Part shown: positions 42,001 through 49,310 of the stretch, one piece after another | Layout: every line of letters begins with the position of its first letter | How positions within the stretch are numbered: position 1 is the stretch's first letter | Source of the DNA: Candidatus Aenigmatarchaeota archaeon | GTDB taxonomy: Archaea; Aenigmatarchaeota; Aenigmatarchaeia; QMZP01; JAFGSV01 | NCBI GenBank assembly: GCA_016934325.1 | Contig: JAFGSV010000015.1 | Location: 1-54,282, forward strand | DNA length: 54,282 bases | Direction of reading: 5' to 3' | Translations under genes and position numbers: made by a program | The notes under the pieces: model-generated | Database searches by the model: none | The model's input: only the letters and a program-made list of their open reading frames with translations | Told to the model about the DNA's origin: nothing

Positions 42001-43476
42001 GGGCTGCTCGTAAACGCCGTTCCCGCACAAGTGGCATTTGTTCAGGCTGCACGTCTGCTGCTCGTAGTTCGACGGGTCGAGCGGGCAGCTGTCGCAGTCG
42101 AGGCAGCAGTTGGAATAGTCCTCCCCCGGCTCGCACACGCCGTTCCCGCACGTCGTCGGCATGCAAACGCCGTCCTCGGCGATTTCGACATTGCAGAACT
42201 CCCCGGACGGGCATCCGCCGCAGTCTGCGCAGCAGTTGGAATAGTCCTCCCCCGGCTCGCACACGCCGTTCCCGCACGTCGGCTCGATGCAGCTTATCAG
42301 CTCGCTGTTGCAGTAGTATCCCGGCCCGAACTCGATCCTGCATGCGGAATCGGACCCGCAGTCGATGCAGCAGTTCCCGGCATCCTCCTCGGGGACGTCG
42401 CACAGGGCATTGCCGCAATCGGGAAGGGCGCACGTCCCGCCAGGCTTGTTGCGGGTCGTGTCGCACGAGTATCCCGCCGGACAGCCTGCATCGGCGCAGC
42501 AGCTCGACGAGTCTTCGGTCGGCTCGATCATGCCGTCGCCGCACTGGTGGCATGCGCCGTTAGGGAATTCGACCGTAACCGAGCATTCCTTGCTGCCGGG
42601 GCATTGGCAATCCACGCAGCAGGTCTGCTCGTTCTCCCCCATTGACGTCTCGCATACGCCGTTACCGCAGGTATACGGTGTCCCGGAATAGAAAGTGAAT
42701 GCGGAGGCGGTGCTCCCCTTCCCGAAGACGAACATGAAGTCCTTTCCCAGCGATGACACGTCATTCCCCTGATCCGTCTGGGTGTCGAACTCCGGGACCT
42801 CGAGGTCAGCAGCGTCCGCGCTGAGCTTGTACATCTTGCTGGTCAGCTTGGTGTCAACGACGCCGAGGGTGGCCCTTTCCACAAGGGTCATCGGGATCAT
42901 GTAGTATTTCTCCATGTAGTTCTTTATCCATTCCGCCTCAGCGCCCGGCTTCATGTATGCCGTGATGGTATCGACTTCGTAGCTCGTGTGGACGAAGCTC
43001 TTCATCTCAACCCTTTCGACCTCGTCCCAGAAGCCCACCCATATGGTCTTGCCGGCGTGCTCAAGCTGGACGAATGACATGAAGCCGGCGATCGTCTTTT
43101 CGGACACGTCGTTCCAGAAGAAGGTGCCCTTCTGCCCCGAGAGGTAGTTCTTCGCCTCCACCGGCTCGAGATTAGAGCAGCTGGTCGGGCTGCTGTTCCT
43201 GCACTTGAAGAGGTATATCTTCTTGACGGAATAGCTCGGGTCCCTTCCCACTATCTCTATCTTTATCTGTACGTTCTCCCACTGGTGATCGGAGGGCTCA
43301 TGGACGATCGTCACGTTCCTCAGCACCTTTTCCGAAGGTTCCATCGAGAATACGACGGTCTGGCCCCCGGGCATGAAGATGCTGACCTGCGAAGCTGATA
43401 TAACCGGAATGCTCATGATGAGGTAGGCGCAGAACACGGCCAGCACCTGAATGGCTTTGATAACGCCCCTCATCAT
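39007..43476 (-). CDS. giant Cys-repeat surface protein, cassette B (1489 aa)
   Basis: Paralogue of the 2048-aa protein. It has a signal peptide (LAVFCAYLIMSIPVISA), the shared N-terminal domain (IVHEPSDHQWENVQIKIEIVG, KKIYLFKC, YLSGQKGTFFWNDV), and ten Cys units of the CGNG...CC-x-D-x-GC pattern between about 270 and 1175, interleaved with beta domains. The C-terminus has three or four hydrophobic helices with Cys-rich loops (FGFCTPCFG, FITCPSCGSVCP) and ends soon after, lacking the extra 500 aa of the paralogue. Its ATG overlaps the upstream stop as ATGA (43476-43473), with AGGTGGGG upstream. Confidence 0.85.
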   Translation of the reverse strand: MMRGVIKAIQVLAVFCAYLIMSIPVISASQVSIFMPGGQTVVFSMEPSEKVLRNVTIVHEPSDHQWENVQIKIEIVGRDPSYSVKKIYLFKCRNSSPTSCSNLEPVEAKNYLSGQKGTFFWNDVSEKTIAGFMSFVQLEHAGKTIWVGFWDEVERVEMKSFVHTSYEVDTITAYMKPGAEAEWIKNYMEKYYMIPMTLVERATLGVVDTKLTSKMYKLSADAADLEVPEFDTQTDQGNDVSSLGKDFMFVFGKGSTASAFTFYSGTPYTCGNGVCETSMGENEQTCCVDCQCPGSKECSVTVEFPNGACHQCGDGMIEPTEDSSSCCADAGCPAGYSCDTTRNKPGGTCALPDCGNALCDVPEEDAGNCCIDCGSDSACRIEFGPGYYCNSELISCIEPTCGNGVCEPGEDYSNCCADCGGCPSGEFCNVEIAEDGVCMPTTCGNGVCEPGEDYSNCCLDCDSCPLDPSNYEQQTCSLNKCHLCGNGVYEQPAESERTCCQDSGCSNEDEFCSLTGRCTTEGGIGFSVLVIPEDVDCTLEDPITLRISLENRPKYFDYFRSAYYDYAGYQRRMICQEIGDVYECEIPVRGPDSYPGCFDLGEQEINITINLYYFRDKLAEEEWDSSMATLRGAAMVNIDKARSRVCDRDGSCELEIGETAESCCWDCGCGGRLICTAAGCSGERSITMRVDESSLPTKQQVDCSTGAGRITFAADVLNVPYSADDLFQVVNWVLHYDGRNFTSGTLPGFSCEPEAGTGQMLTGRVVCEIPVSLFPACPYDPPADIGLDLYVLGGGLSQFYGSYSGKRLNDTFRLDYMQGVPNCGDGVIDDGETSLNCCLDAGCPAGRLCSLYSGCIDESQLDLSVSLSPSTFNCSDSSLDIVFSAAIDPKPISMLGFDHTYMNRTRIDHYCYPGLQSDYVLECSIPTVDLPYCWTNGLKTVTFDTSVLYKGVDETNRVDFSKPVRFNVIDVRKRECDMDGVCEYDIGEIPGQCCSDCGCNGGYLCNFENECVFQSDLTLTTDYEPEVDCSGESGYYFTFDAEIPNQPHGTTSVDWSIRLGAETYGSDIFTCGILDSENKYRCDISIYNLPLCHTQATKTMALMANISYVDALGYLNSVAVESGITLEPSNWLDSCTNPITGGNPSCQPALGETQTTCCQDCGCDSFGPNHVCTAGGCQPKSAVSLTLEPASIRTECTLLPEEADVDDEGGSVTKYLCQFRKPFEIEAHVDNMPVHTSDPIDLFYYFNGDKDGKVHDRIMSVEETTWGWRLKVQPNPLESSSRNIRTSQLIGIGFSLIAADQGNEIVIPLEGENDISLTYNVKESDHLVSIENRIKEYTEQMDKLAGYMEIIFFIFGFCTPCFGDQYMGYQIAMTDLFGSEIALAYLVAALIASALGYWAASETDFAAAYAWGLGAGLTLYFITCPSCGSVCPNITPLCLIVCIGAALAMLLIMNKMDDATMQAESDIQQDIALAKADVGDDLSFYYQGG
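42103..42155. repeat. 53-bp direct repeat, copy 1 (inside the 1489-aa gene)
   Basis: Perfectly identical to 42229-42281, 126 bp away. It encodes the CGNGVCEPGEDYSNCC part of one Cys unit. It marks a recent internal duplication or gene conversion of a 42-residue unit. Confidence 0.85.
42229..42281. repeat. 53-bp direct repeat, copy 2 (inside the 1489-aa gene)
   Basis: Second copy of the 53-bp repeat at 42103-42155, same frame, next Cys unit. Confidence 0.85.
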
Positions 43477-45302
43477 GATGAGCACCCCACCTTGCTTCCG
43501 TAATACTCTTCGGATACAGGTTCCATGCCGCAGCTGCTATAGAGGTCCTGGATGGCCTGCGCCTCGGAATCGGCGAACCCGTCAAGGCTTGGCGCGTACA
43601 CGTTTATGCTGCTGCCATCCCCGTCTGCGACGAAGCCTTGCATCTGAATTGTCCCGCGATCGGATACCACGACGACCCCGTACCGCTCTGTCGGATAAAG
43701 GCTTGCCCGTCCTGTATCCTCGATCCCCCCGTACATAGCGTAATTGGACGCAATCTCCCTGGACGAATTCATGCAGGGATTCCCGGGCCTCGTGAACATC
43801 GCGGTGATGTTGACGCTGTCCGATTTCCTGATGGCGCTTATCCTGTAAGGATTCCTCAGTACCCCGACCTCGTAGAAGTTTACTAGGTAGGCCTTCTTTA
43901 TCGGCAGTGTCACGGTCTTTCCGTCAAGGTCGCCGGAGTCGACGCAGACGGCGTATTCGCTGCCGCTGAATTCGTCGAGCAGCCTCAGCCTGGAATTGAC
44001 CGCTTCGGGAACGCTGGCCTGCAGGTCGCCGTTGAACACCCTATATGGGCCGCACCCGTCGTACCAGGCATCTACGCCGGAAAGGCGGTCCCCATTGTGG
44101 TCGATCACAGCCAATTCCATATCCTCGGTGGCATCAATTATACATCTCTGATTGTAATTATCAGGATTTGGTGGAGCGAGAGTGCAATCCCCGGATATCT
44201 GGCTCCCCCTTATGTTCACGAAGGTCGTGAAACGGAAGGAGCGCTCGAAAAGGGGATCCCAGACGCTGACGACCACGGGATACGATACGTGATACTTGAC
44301 GTCGTATGAGAGCATGGGGCCGATCGTGCCCCCCATCAGGGAGAAGCTCTCCCCCGACTCCTGGACGGGGTCCGGGGAGGTGCCGAAGAGCAGGTCCGGG
44401 TCGTTCCTCGTCAGCCTGCCGTCCTCGCCCCCGTAGCTGAACTCGATCTCGAGCTCCTTGTACTGCCCCCACGTGCCGTCGGGCTTCACTACCTCGAATA
44501 TCCACGATTCCCCGTGCATGTTCTTCGGGAGCGCGTTTCCGGTCAAGGTCGGCTGCTGCCATTCGTAAGTGTGGGCGAGGTTATGCACTATGAGCTCCTC
44601 CATGCAGTTCCTCAGCTCGGTCCAGCTCTTGCTGAAGGTAGATTCGAATCTGACTCCTTGGCTCGGCAGCCAGCACGATTCAGGATTTGACCTTGGTATG
44701 AGCCTGAGAAGGTTGTAGTCCAGGGCCCTGTACGTCGCCTGGAAGCTCGCGAAGTCCTTCGCGAAATCGTAGATCCTGCCCAGGCTGTTCGATACGTCGA
44801 GGGTGTAGGGCTGCGGCATCGGCTGCCCTTCAACGCTGGTGGGCACCCTGACGCTGAGCGACATGCTGTTGTCGTAAAGTCTTGCGTCCACCGCCAGCTG
44901 GGACTTGTCGAAGGTCACCGCCTTGCCGGCTATGTCAGTCCTGTCGGGCAGGCTGCCCAGCAGAACATTCCTCACTCCGGACTCGAAGTTCAGCTCCACG
45001 TCCGGCACGTTCGTAGAGGCGCACTTCTGCCAGTAGGGGATGCTCCCCCCTCCGTACGAGATGCCCTCGACGCCCCTTGCGTCGACGTATCCCCCCTGGT
45101 TGTACATCTTGCCGAGAGTCTGGACGGAGGCCCTGCGGACGGCGTCCTTCATATAGCTGTCGACGGCCTTCTGCTCCCCGGTCAGCGCGGTGGACCCGGG
45201 GGAAGGGGGGACGACCGATGAGAAAGCGTACAGCGCAACGACGATCGCGATCACGAGAAGACCCAGCAGCAGCGCGAACTCAGCCTGAGCTTTAGAAGCC
45301 AT
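43473..45302 (-). CDS. large pseudopilin with class III N-terminus, cassette B (609 aa)
   Basis: Paralogue of the 638-aa gene. The N-terminus MASKAQAEFALLLGLLVIAIV is almost identical (K-A-Q-A-E-F-A-L-x-L-G-L-L), followed by SSVVPPSP and LTGEQKAVDSYMKDAVR, comparable to TEEQKAVASYVGDMIR. The long exported region is beta-rich and ends in SLDGFADSEAQAIQDLYSSCG ... SKVGCSS. It follows the 155-aa pilin-like gene by four bases and overlaps the giant gene by ATGA. This fixes the order pilins, pseudopilin, giant protein, TM protein within one transcription unit. Confidence 0.82.
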   Translation of the reverse strand: MASKAQAEFALLLGLLVIAIVVALYAFSSVVPPSPGSTALTGEQKAVDSYMKDAVRRASVQTLGKMYNQGGYVDARGVEGISYGGGSIPYWQKCASTNVPDVELNFESGVRNVLLGSLPDRTDIAGKAVTFDKSQLAVDARLYDNSMSLSVRVPTSVEGQPMPQPYTLDVSNSLGRIYDFAKDFASFQATYRALDYNLLRLIPRSNPESCWLPSQGVRFESTFSKSWTELRNCMEELIVHNLAHTYEWQQPTLTGNALPKNMHGESWIFEVVKPDGTWGQYKELEIEFSYGGEDGRLTRNDPDLLFGTSPDPVQESGESFSLMGGTIGPMLSYDVKYHVSYPVVVSVWDPLFERSFRFTTFVNIRGSQISGDCTLAPPNPDNYNQRCIIDATEDMELAVIDHNGDRLSGVDAWYDGCGPYRVFNGDLQASVPEAVNSRLRLLDEFSGSEYAVCVDSGDLDGKTVTLPIKKAYLVNFYEVGVLRNPYRISAIRKSDSVNITAMFTRPGNPCMNSSREIASNYAMYGGIEDTGRASLYPTERYGVVVVSDRGTIQMQGFVADGDGSSINVYAPSLDGFADSEAQAIQDLYSSCGMEPVSEEYYGSKVGCSS

Positions 45303-45306
45303 ACTA

Positions 45307-45774
45307 TTATTTTACCCTAACATATATTTTAACTTCCAACTGGTACCCTTCCCATGTTATCATGGTCCTCGCGTCCCACCTGTCCATAGCTTCCATGACG
45401 GCGGGATTTCCGAACTCCAGGGTGGTCCCCTGGAAGTTCTTCGGGCTGGCCTCGAGGAACCAGTCGTAATCGGTATGTCCCGTCCCGTTCAGCATCGCGG
45501 ATATCTGGCTCGGGAGCTGGTCGGAAAGGAATGGCGTGCTGTCGCATTTGCCCCCGCCGAAGTAAGCCCCCTTCATGACATCAGAGAACGAGCCGCATTT
45601 CGTGTCGGTCCTCAGAAGCGACAAGAGCATGTTGTGGGCGAAGAGGTTCCTGTACTCGCTCCTCAGGGAGGCGCCGGCCTGAGAGCCCAGCAACGAGGAG
45701 AGCATGAATATCATTATGAATACCATCATCAGTATCGCGATGACGATCGCTATCATGCTTGACTGCCCAATCAT
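45307..45774 (-). CDS. small pilin-like protein, 155 aa
   Basis: The N-terminus MIGQSSMIAIVIAILMMVFIMIF has Gly-Gln-Ser followed by a long hydrophobic helix, resembling class III pilins but without the +5 Glu. The mature region has two Cys (TKCGSFS and GGKCDS) in a small domain and a beta-rich end. The ATG abuts the stop of the 182-aa gene with no gap. Probable minor pilin of the surface locus. Confidence 0.7.
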   Translation of the reverse strand: MIGQSSMIAIVIAILMMVFIMIFMLSSLLGSQAGASLRSEYRNLFAHNMLLSLLRTDTKCGSFSDVMKGAYFGGGKCDSTPFLSDQLPSQISAMLNGTGHTDYDWFLEASPKNFQGTTLEFGNPAVMEAMDRWDARTMITWEGYQLEVKIYVRVK

Positions 45775-46323
45775 CTAACCAACCGCCTGTACCCCTATCG
45801 TGAGCACGCCGAGCTGCAGCGTGCCGTTCATCTTCCTATATATGTTCACAGGTATGGACCTGTACATCATCCGGTCCCTCTCGTTCTTCTGGCAGAACTC
45901 CCAGACGTTGCAGTCCGGATAGTTCTGGGTCGTGCAGGACGTCCCCGCCGCGAGCCTCAGGTTCTTCAGGCACGCATTCATCAGGTATCTCGGCATGTCA
46001 TCGCATACCGAATCATCCGGGATCGCCCTGACCTCCGCATACCACCCCTTGCCGAGCAGCGTCTCCAGGTCTTCGCATGTGGCAGCGGTAAGCTTCGAAT
46101 CGTCCAGCACAGAGCCCTGCTGGTACTGCAGGTTGTTCAGGGCGGTGGTCGATATCGCCGACTCGAGCAGGAAAAGCGACCTCCTCTCGAGGCTCTTGGT
46201 CTGTTCCGACCCAACGCTGAAGAACTGGAACCCGAATATCATAAGCAGGGCCATGAACGCTATGAAGACTATCATCAGCACCAGGACGAGGTATTCCGCT
46301 ATGCTGGCCTGCCCTAGCATCAT
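45775..46323 (-). CDS. class III pilin-like protein, 182 aa
   Basis: The N-terminus MMLGQASIAEYLVLVLMIVFIAF is a close match to the class III pattern Gly-Gln-x-Ser-x-x-Glu with a hydrophobic helix. The exported part has five Cys, four of them in the middle of the chain (DDMPRYLMNACL, SCTTQNYPDCNVWEFC), probably disulfide-bonded. The ATG overlaps the upstream stop (ATGA, 46323-46320). Adjacent ATGs make the exact start uncertain by one codon. Confidence 0.75.
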   Translation of the reverse strand: MMLGQASIAEYLVLVLMIVFIAFMALLMIFGFQFFSVGSEQTKSLERRSLFLLESAISTTALNNLQYQQGSVLDDSKLTAATCEDLETLLGKGWYAEVRAIPDDSVCDDMPRYLMNACLKNLRLAAGTSCTTQNYPDCNVWEFCQKNERDRMMYRSIPVNIYRKMNGTLQLGVLTIGVQAVG

Positions 46324-47393
46324 TCGCACCCCCGGCTCTTCAGCTCATCGTACCTGATCACGGTGCCATCGAGCTGGCTGTGATAGCTCCCGCCCATAGC
46401 GCCCTTGAGGGCCAGCAGCGACGATATGAAGTCCTTGTATATCTGGCTCTCGTGACCCATGCCCCTGTAGTCCGTCCATCCGCATGCCTCGGGCAGGGGC
46501 GTAGAGCACTCGAGGCATGGCTGCCTGTTGAGCTCCTTCGTCTTCTGGGACACGAGGACCGTGCGCTGATGCATTATGCCGGTGGCGGCTTCGAGCTCCA
46601 GAGTGAAGACGGCCTGCTTGTAGTCGAGCGCCCTGTGGCCCCCGGTAATGAACACGGCGATGTCCATCCAGTCGTGGTAAGGCCTTGGCTGGTCGCTCCT
46701 ACCCGTGGCGGCATCGTAGACAATCCCCGAGGAGGGCTCTATGATCGTGTGGAAGACGGCCTGGTTTTCCTGCGTCTGCTTCAACCAGGTCGAGTTGATT
46801 GTCACCAGCCTGTAATGTTCCGGCAGCTGGACATCGCACGGCTGGTACTCCGTGCCCGCGGAGCCTGCGATGTAAGATAGGAAACCCTCCTTGTCAGCGG
46901 TCCTGGCGCCGTTGCCGTCGCATATGCCGAACTCGATGGTAGAGGGCAGGTTATCCACCAGCTCCACGATCAGATCCCTTGTCTGCTGGGTATTTTCGAT
47001 CGGGGTGAAGAGGACCTTGGTTCCCTTGGGGAACGCGAGGACCATGCACCACCGGTACCAGCCGAAATCGAGGCAGCGCCTCTCGAGCATGATTTCCCCG
47101 GTGCCAGGAACGAAGAAGACCGGAACGCTCAGCGTCTTCTGCCCCGCATCGTGCTTGATCTTGGGCGCCTCGTAGACGAGTGTCTCGAACCCCTCGAAGC
47201 CGGGGAAGGTGGTGGGGTTGCCGCTTGTGTACACCTGCATCGCGGCGTGGTCGAAGGCGTTGACGGTCTCAAGCAGGCTTCCCCGCTCCTGGGTCGACGA
47301 GTACATATCAGATACCCTGAGGAAGAACGTCAGGACGAAGATGAAGACGATGACGCCCATCAGGACGCGGAATATCTGGAAGACGCTGATCAT
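46320..47393 (-). CDS. membrane-anchored exported protein, 357 aa
   Basis: One N-terminal hydrophobic helix (FRVLMGVIVFIFVLTFFLRV) without a clear class III site is followed by an exported domain of about 325 aa. It contains RRCLDFGWYRWCMVLAFPKG, FGICDGNGA, YQPCDVQLPEHYRLV and PCLECSTPLPEACGW, so several Cys pairs are likely. No family recognised. It is translationally coupled to the 182-aa pilin-like gene and has a TATA box 27 nt upstream, so it may start the transcript for the pilins and cassette B. Confidence 0.72.
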   Translation of the reverse strand: MISVFQIFRVLMGVIVFIFVLTFFLRVSDMYSSTQERGSLLETVNAFDHAAMQVYTSGNPTTFPGFEGFETLVYEAPKIKHDAGQKTLSVPVFFVPGTGEIMLERRCLDFGWYRWCMVLAFPKGTKVLFTPIENTQQTRDLIVELVDNLPSTIEFGICDGNGARTADKEGFLSYIAGSAGTEYQPCDVQLPEHYRLVTINSTWLKQTQENQAVFHTIIEPSSGIVYDAATGRSDQPRPYHDWMDIAVFITGGHRALDYKQAVFTLELEAATGIMHQRTVLVSQKTKELNRQPCLECSTPLPEACGWTDYRGMGHESQIYKDFISSLLALKGAMGGSYHSQLDGTVIRYDELKSRGCE

Positions 47394-47413
47394 AATATGT
47401 TCTTATTGCCCGC

Positions 47414-47426
47414 GCTTTATATTTTT
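47414..47426 (-). promoter_or_regulatory. TATA box of the 357-aa gene and downstream cassette B
   Basis: AAAAATATAAAGC on the minus strand, about 27 nt before the ATG at 47393. It abuts the stop codon of the upstream gene. Confidence 0.55.
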
Positions 47427-48010
47427 CAGGATGCCTCGACGTCGACCCATGCCCCGTTCTCGTCGAAACCCCTCTGCAGCCATACCTTCGTGCGCGGCTC
47501 GACGCACAGGATCTCGGGCCCCCCCGGGCCATCCTTCTTGGTCGGCTCGAGGTGCGGGATGGTCTCGAACATTGGGACCGGGGTCCCCTGGAAGAAGACG
47601 AGCAGGGTCTGGTTCTTGTCGATCTCACCGAAGCCGTCCGGGTTCGGCGCTATCCTCATCTCGAGCAGTAGGCTGGAAAGCTGGAACCTCTCCTGGGACG
47701 TCCCTTCTATGACGTTCCTGAGGTCCGTGATGAGCCTGGACTTCTTGACGCTCACCCTCTCGCCCCTGTAAGCCGGCAGGAAGCAGACCTTGCCCACGCT
47801 GGCGGGGAAGGTCAACGTGAACGGCTCGCTAGTCTCGCCGCTGAGGCTGTGGACCCTCTCCACGGCCGCCGCCAGACCCTCTATGGACTTCTTGATCTGG
47901 GCCTGCTCCTGCAGCAGCTGCATGTTGGTTATCTGCTGGTAGCCGAAGACGATTATCATCCCCATCAGCAGCATCGCGACTATGACGCCGAAAATCAGCC
48001 CGATGTTCAT
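47426..48010 (-). CDS. membrane-anchored exported protein, 194 aa
   Basis: The N-terminus MNIGLIFGVIVAMLLMGMIIV is a single TM helix, then a short coiled stretch (LLQEQAQIKKSIEGLAAAVERV) and a beta domain with two Cys. A longer frame exists, but the ATG at 48010 has a TATA box 28 nt upstream and starts directly with the anchor, so I use it. The layout (anchor, short helix, beta domain) resembles pseudopilins without a recognised cleavage site. Function unknown. Confidence 0.7.
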   Translation of the reverse strand: MNIGLIFGVIVAMLLMGMIIVFGYQQITNMQLLQEQAQIKKSIEGLAAAVERVHSLSGETSEPFTLTFPASVGKVCFLPAYRGERVSVKKSRLITDLRNVIEGTSQERFQLSSLLLEMRIAPNPDGFGEIDKNQTLLVFFQGTPVPMFETIPHLEPTKKDGPGGPEILCVEPRTKVWLQRGFDENGAWVDVEAS

Positions 48011-48032
48011 AATAGAATCTTGGGGCGGGAGG

Positions 48033-48043
48033 AATATATTATT
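48033..48043 (-). promoter_or_regulatory. TATA box of the 194-aa gene
   Basis: AATAATATATT on the minus strand, 28 nt before the ATG at 48010. This is leaderless and supports the shorter start. Confidence 0.55.
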
Positions 48044-48083
48044 AGGCCGTTTCCTTTTGCATCGCCCAGAAGGATGGCCCGGC

Positions 48084-48659
48084 TCACTTGACTTCAACTA
48101 TGAAGTCGAATTCACCGTAGCTGTTCCTGAGCCCCGAGCATGTCTGCATCTCGGTCTGGGCCGGGCAGACATATATCTTGAATCCGTAGATGCCGGGCTG
48201 GACCGTCGCGGGTATCGTCATTATCGCCGTGAGCAGGTCTATCGCTCCCCTATTCTCTATCTTCGTGATTGGGGTGAACTTGAACTCGATGCCGCTGTTT
48301 CCGATCTGGATCGGGCTCAGCTCGCTCGGCGTCTTGCACGTGGTGGACTCCATGGTCCCGACGCACAGCGAGAAGAAGTCGAATTCGTCAACCTCTTCCG
48401 TCTTCTTGACCCCTATCTTGAAGTACACCTCGGATCCCGGGCTGAACTTCTCCTTGTAGGGTATGGTCGCCAGTATGACGTCCGTGGTCTCGGCGAACTC
48501 GTTCATCATCTGCTGCTCCGCCTGGGCGGTAGCGTACTCCCCTATCCTCGTCAGCTGGGGGAAGAGCTGCCCGAGCCAGCCCATGATGAATATCAGGACG
48601 AGCGCGCTGACGACCATTATTATCAAGAACCCGACGCTTACCTGCAAGCCGCCTCTCAT
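48084..48659 (-). CDS. pilin-like exported protein, 191 aa
   Basis: First gene of the surface locus. The N-terminus MRGGLQVSVGFLIIMVVSALVLIFIMGW has Gly-Gly-Leu-Gln before a hydrophobic helix, a relaxed pilin-like site. The exported part is a beta sandwich (FSPGSEVYFKIGVKKTEEVDEF, GIEFKFTPITKIENRG, IMTIPATVQPGIYGFKIYVCP) resembling a CARDB/Ig fold, with four Cys in two pairs. The ATG is 27 nt from a TATA box and has no ribosome-binding site. Confidence 0.72.
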   Translation of the reverse strand: MRGGLQVSVGFLIIMVVSALVLIFIMGWLGQLFPQLTRIGEYATAQAEQQMMNEFAETTDVILATIPYKEKFSPGSEVYFKIGVKKTEEVDEFDFFSLCVGTMESTTCKTPSELSPIQIGNSGIEFKFTPITKIENRGAIDLLTAIMTIPATVQPGIYGFKIYVCPAQTEMQTCSGLRNSYGEFDFIVEVK

Positions 48660-48680
48660 AATAACTAATTATCCAAGCGC

Positions 48681-48690
48681 CTATAAAAAG
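48681..48690 (-). promoter_or_regulatory. TATA box at the head of the surface locus
   Basis: CTTTTTATAG on the minus strand, about 27 nt before the ATG at 48659. Confidence 0.6.
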
Positions 48691-48710
48691 ATTAATTTTC
48701 GCATGTCAAG

Positions 48711-48720
48711 CTTTATATTA
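48711..48720 (+). promoter_or_regulatory. TATA box of the divergent 189-aa membrane protein gene
   Basis: CTTTATATTA, centred about 25 nt before the ATG at 48741; leaderless. It forms a divergent pair with the surface-locus promoter. Confidence 0.55.
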
Positions 48721-48740
48721 CAGGGATTTCACAGAAGCTT

Positions 48741-49310
48741 ATGAAGGCGCTAGGGCCGTCTGTAATCCTATATGCCGCATACGCGAGCCTGCTTTACCTG
48801 GTTGCATATTTCGCCGAGGCGTACCTGGCATTCTTCCAGCCGGACGCCATCCTCTATCCCGTGCAGATAATCCAGCTGGTCCTCGGCGTGATCACCTATC
48901 TCGGGTGGATGGAGGTCGGCCGGAGGTTCAAGAACCGGCTCATGCTCAACGTGTCGATGGTCGCGGTCTGGCTGGTCCCCGTCTCCGGCCTGCTGAACAT
49001 CGTCATTTCCTCCTCCGGCTCGATAAATGTCATCTACGCGTTCGTTTCCGGGCTAGTCATGGGCCTGATAGTGGCGGTATTCGGCACTGCGCTGCTGGGG
49101 CTGCGCAAGCGGTTCGGCGACCTGGCCAGGGTGACGGGATGGCTCGACATTATCATGGGCGTCTGCCTGCTCTCCTTCATCCTGCTTCCGGTTGCCGTGA
49201 TAATAATGCCCCCCATAGTCATACTCGAGGCCATAGTTCTATTCCGGGCATACAAGAAGGCTGCCAGGGGGCCCCTCGGGCTCACCGGGCTATTTCATAA
49301 ATTCTTCTAG
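48741..49310 (+). CDS. multi-TM membrane protein of unknown function, 189 aa
   Basis: Five or so hydrophobic helices: about 9-32 (LYAAYASLLYLVAYFAEAYLAFF), 41-57, 69-90 (LNVSMVAVWLVPVSGLLNIV), 97-120 and 137-168. There are short charged loops and a basic C-terminal tail. No recognised motif. It is divergent from the surface locus and its last 21 bp overlap the end of nreA on the other strand. Confidence 0.7.
   Translation: MKALGPSVILYAAYASLLYLVAYFAEAYLAFFQPDAILYPVQIIQLVLGVITYLGWMEVGRRFKNRLMLNVSMVAVWLVPVSGLLNIVISSSGSINVIYAFVSGLVMGLIVAVFGTALLGLRKRFGDLARVTGWLDIIMGVCLLSFILLPVAVIIMPPIVILEAIVLFRAYKKAARGPLGLTGLFHKFF

Noticed and set aside
42103-42281. Direct repeats as a CRISPR-like array
   Set aside because: There are only two copies, in frame inside a gene, encoding the Cys unit, with no spacers and no cas genes.
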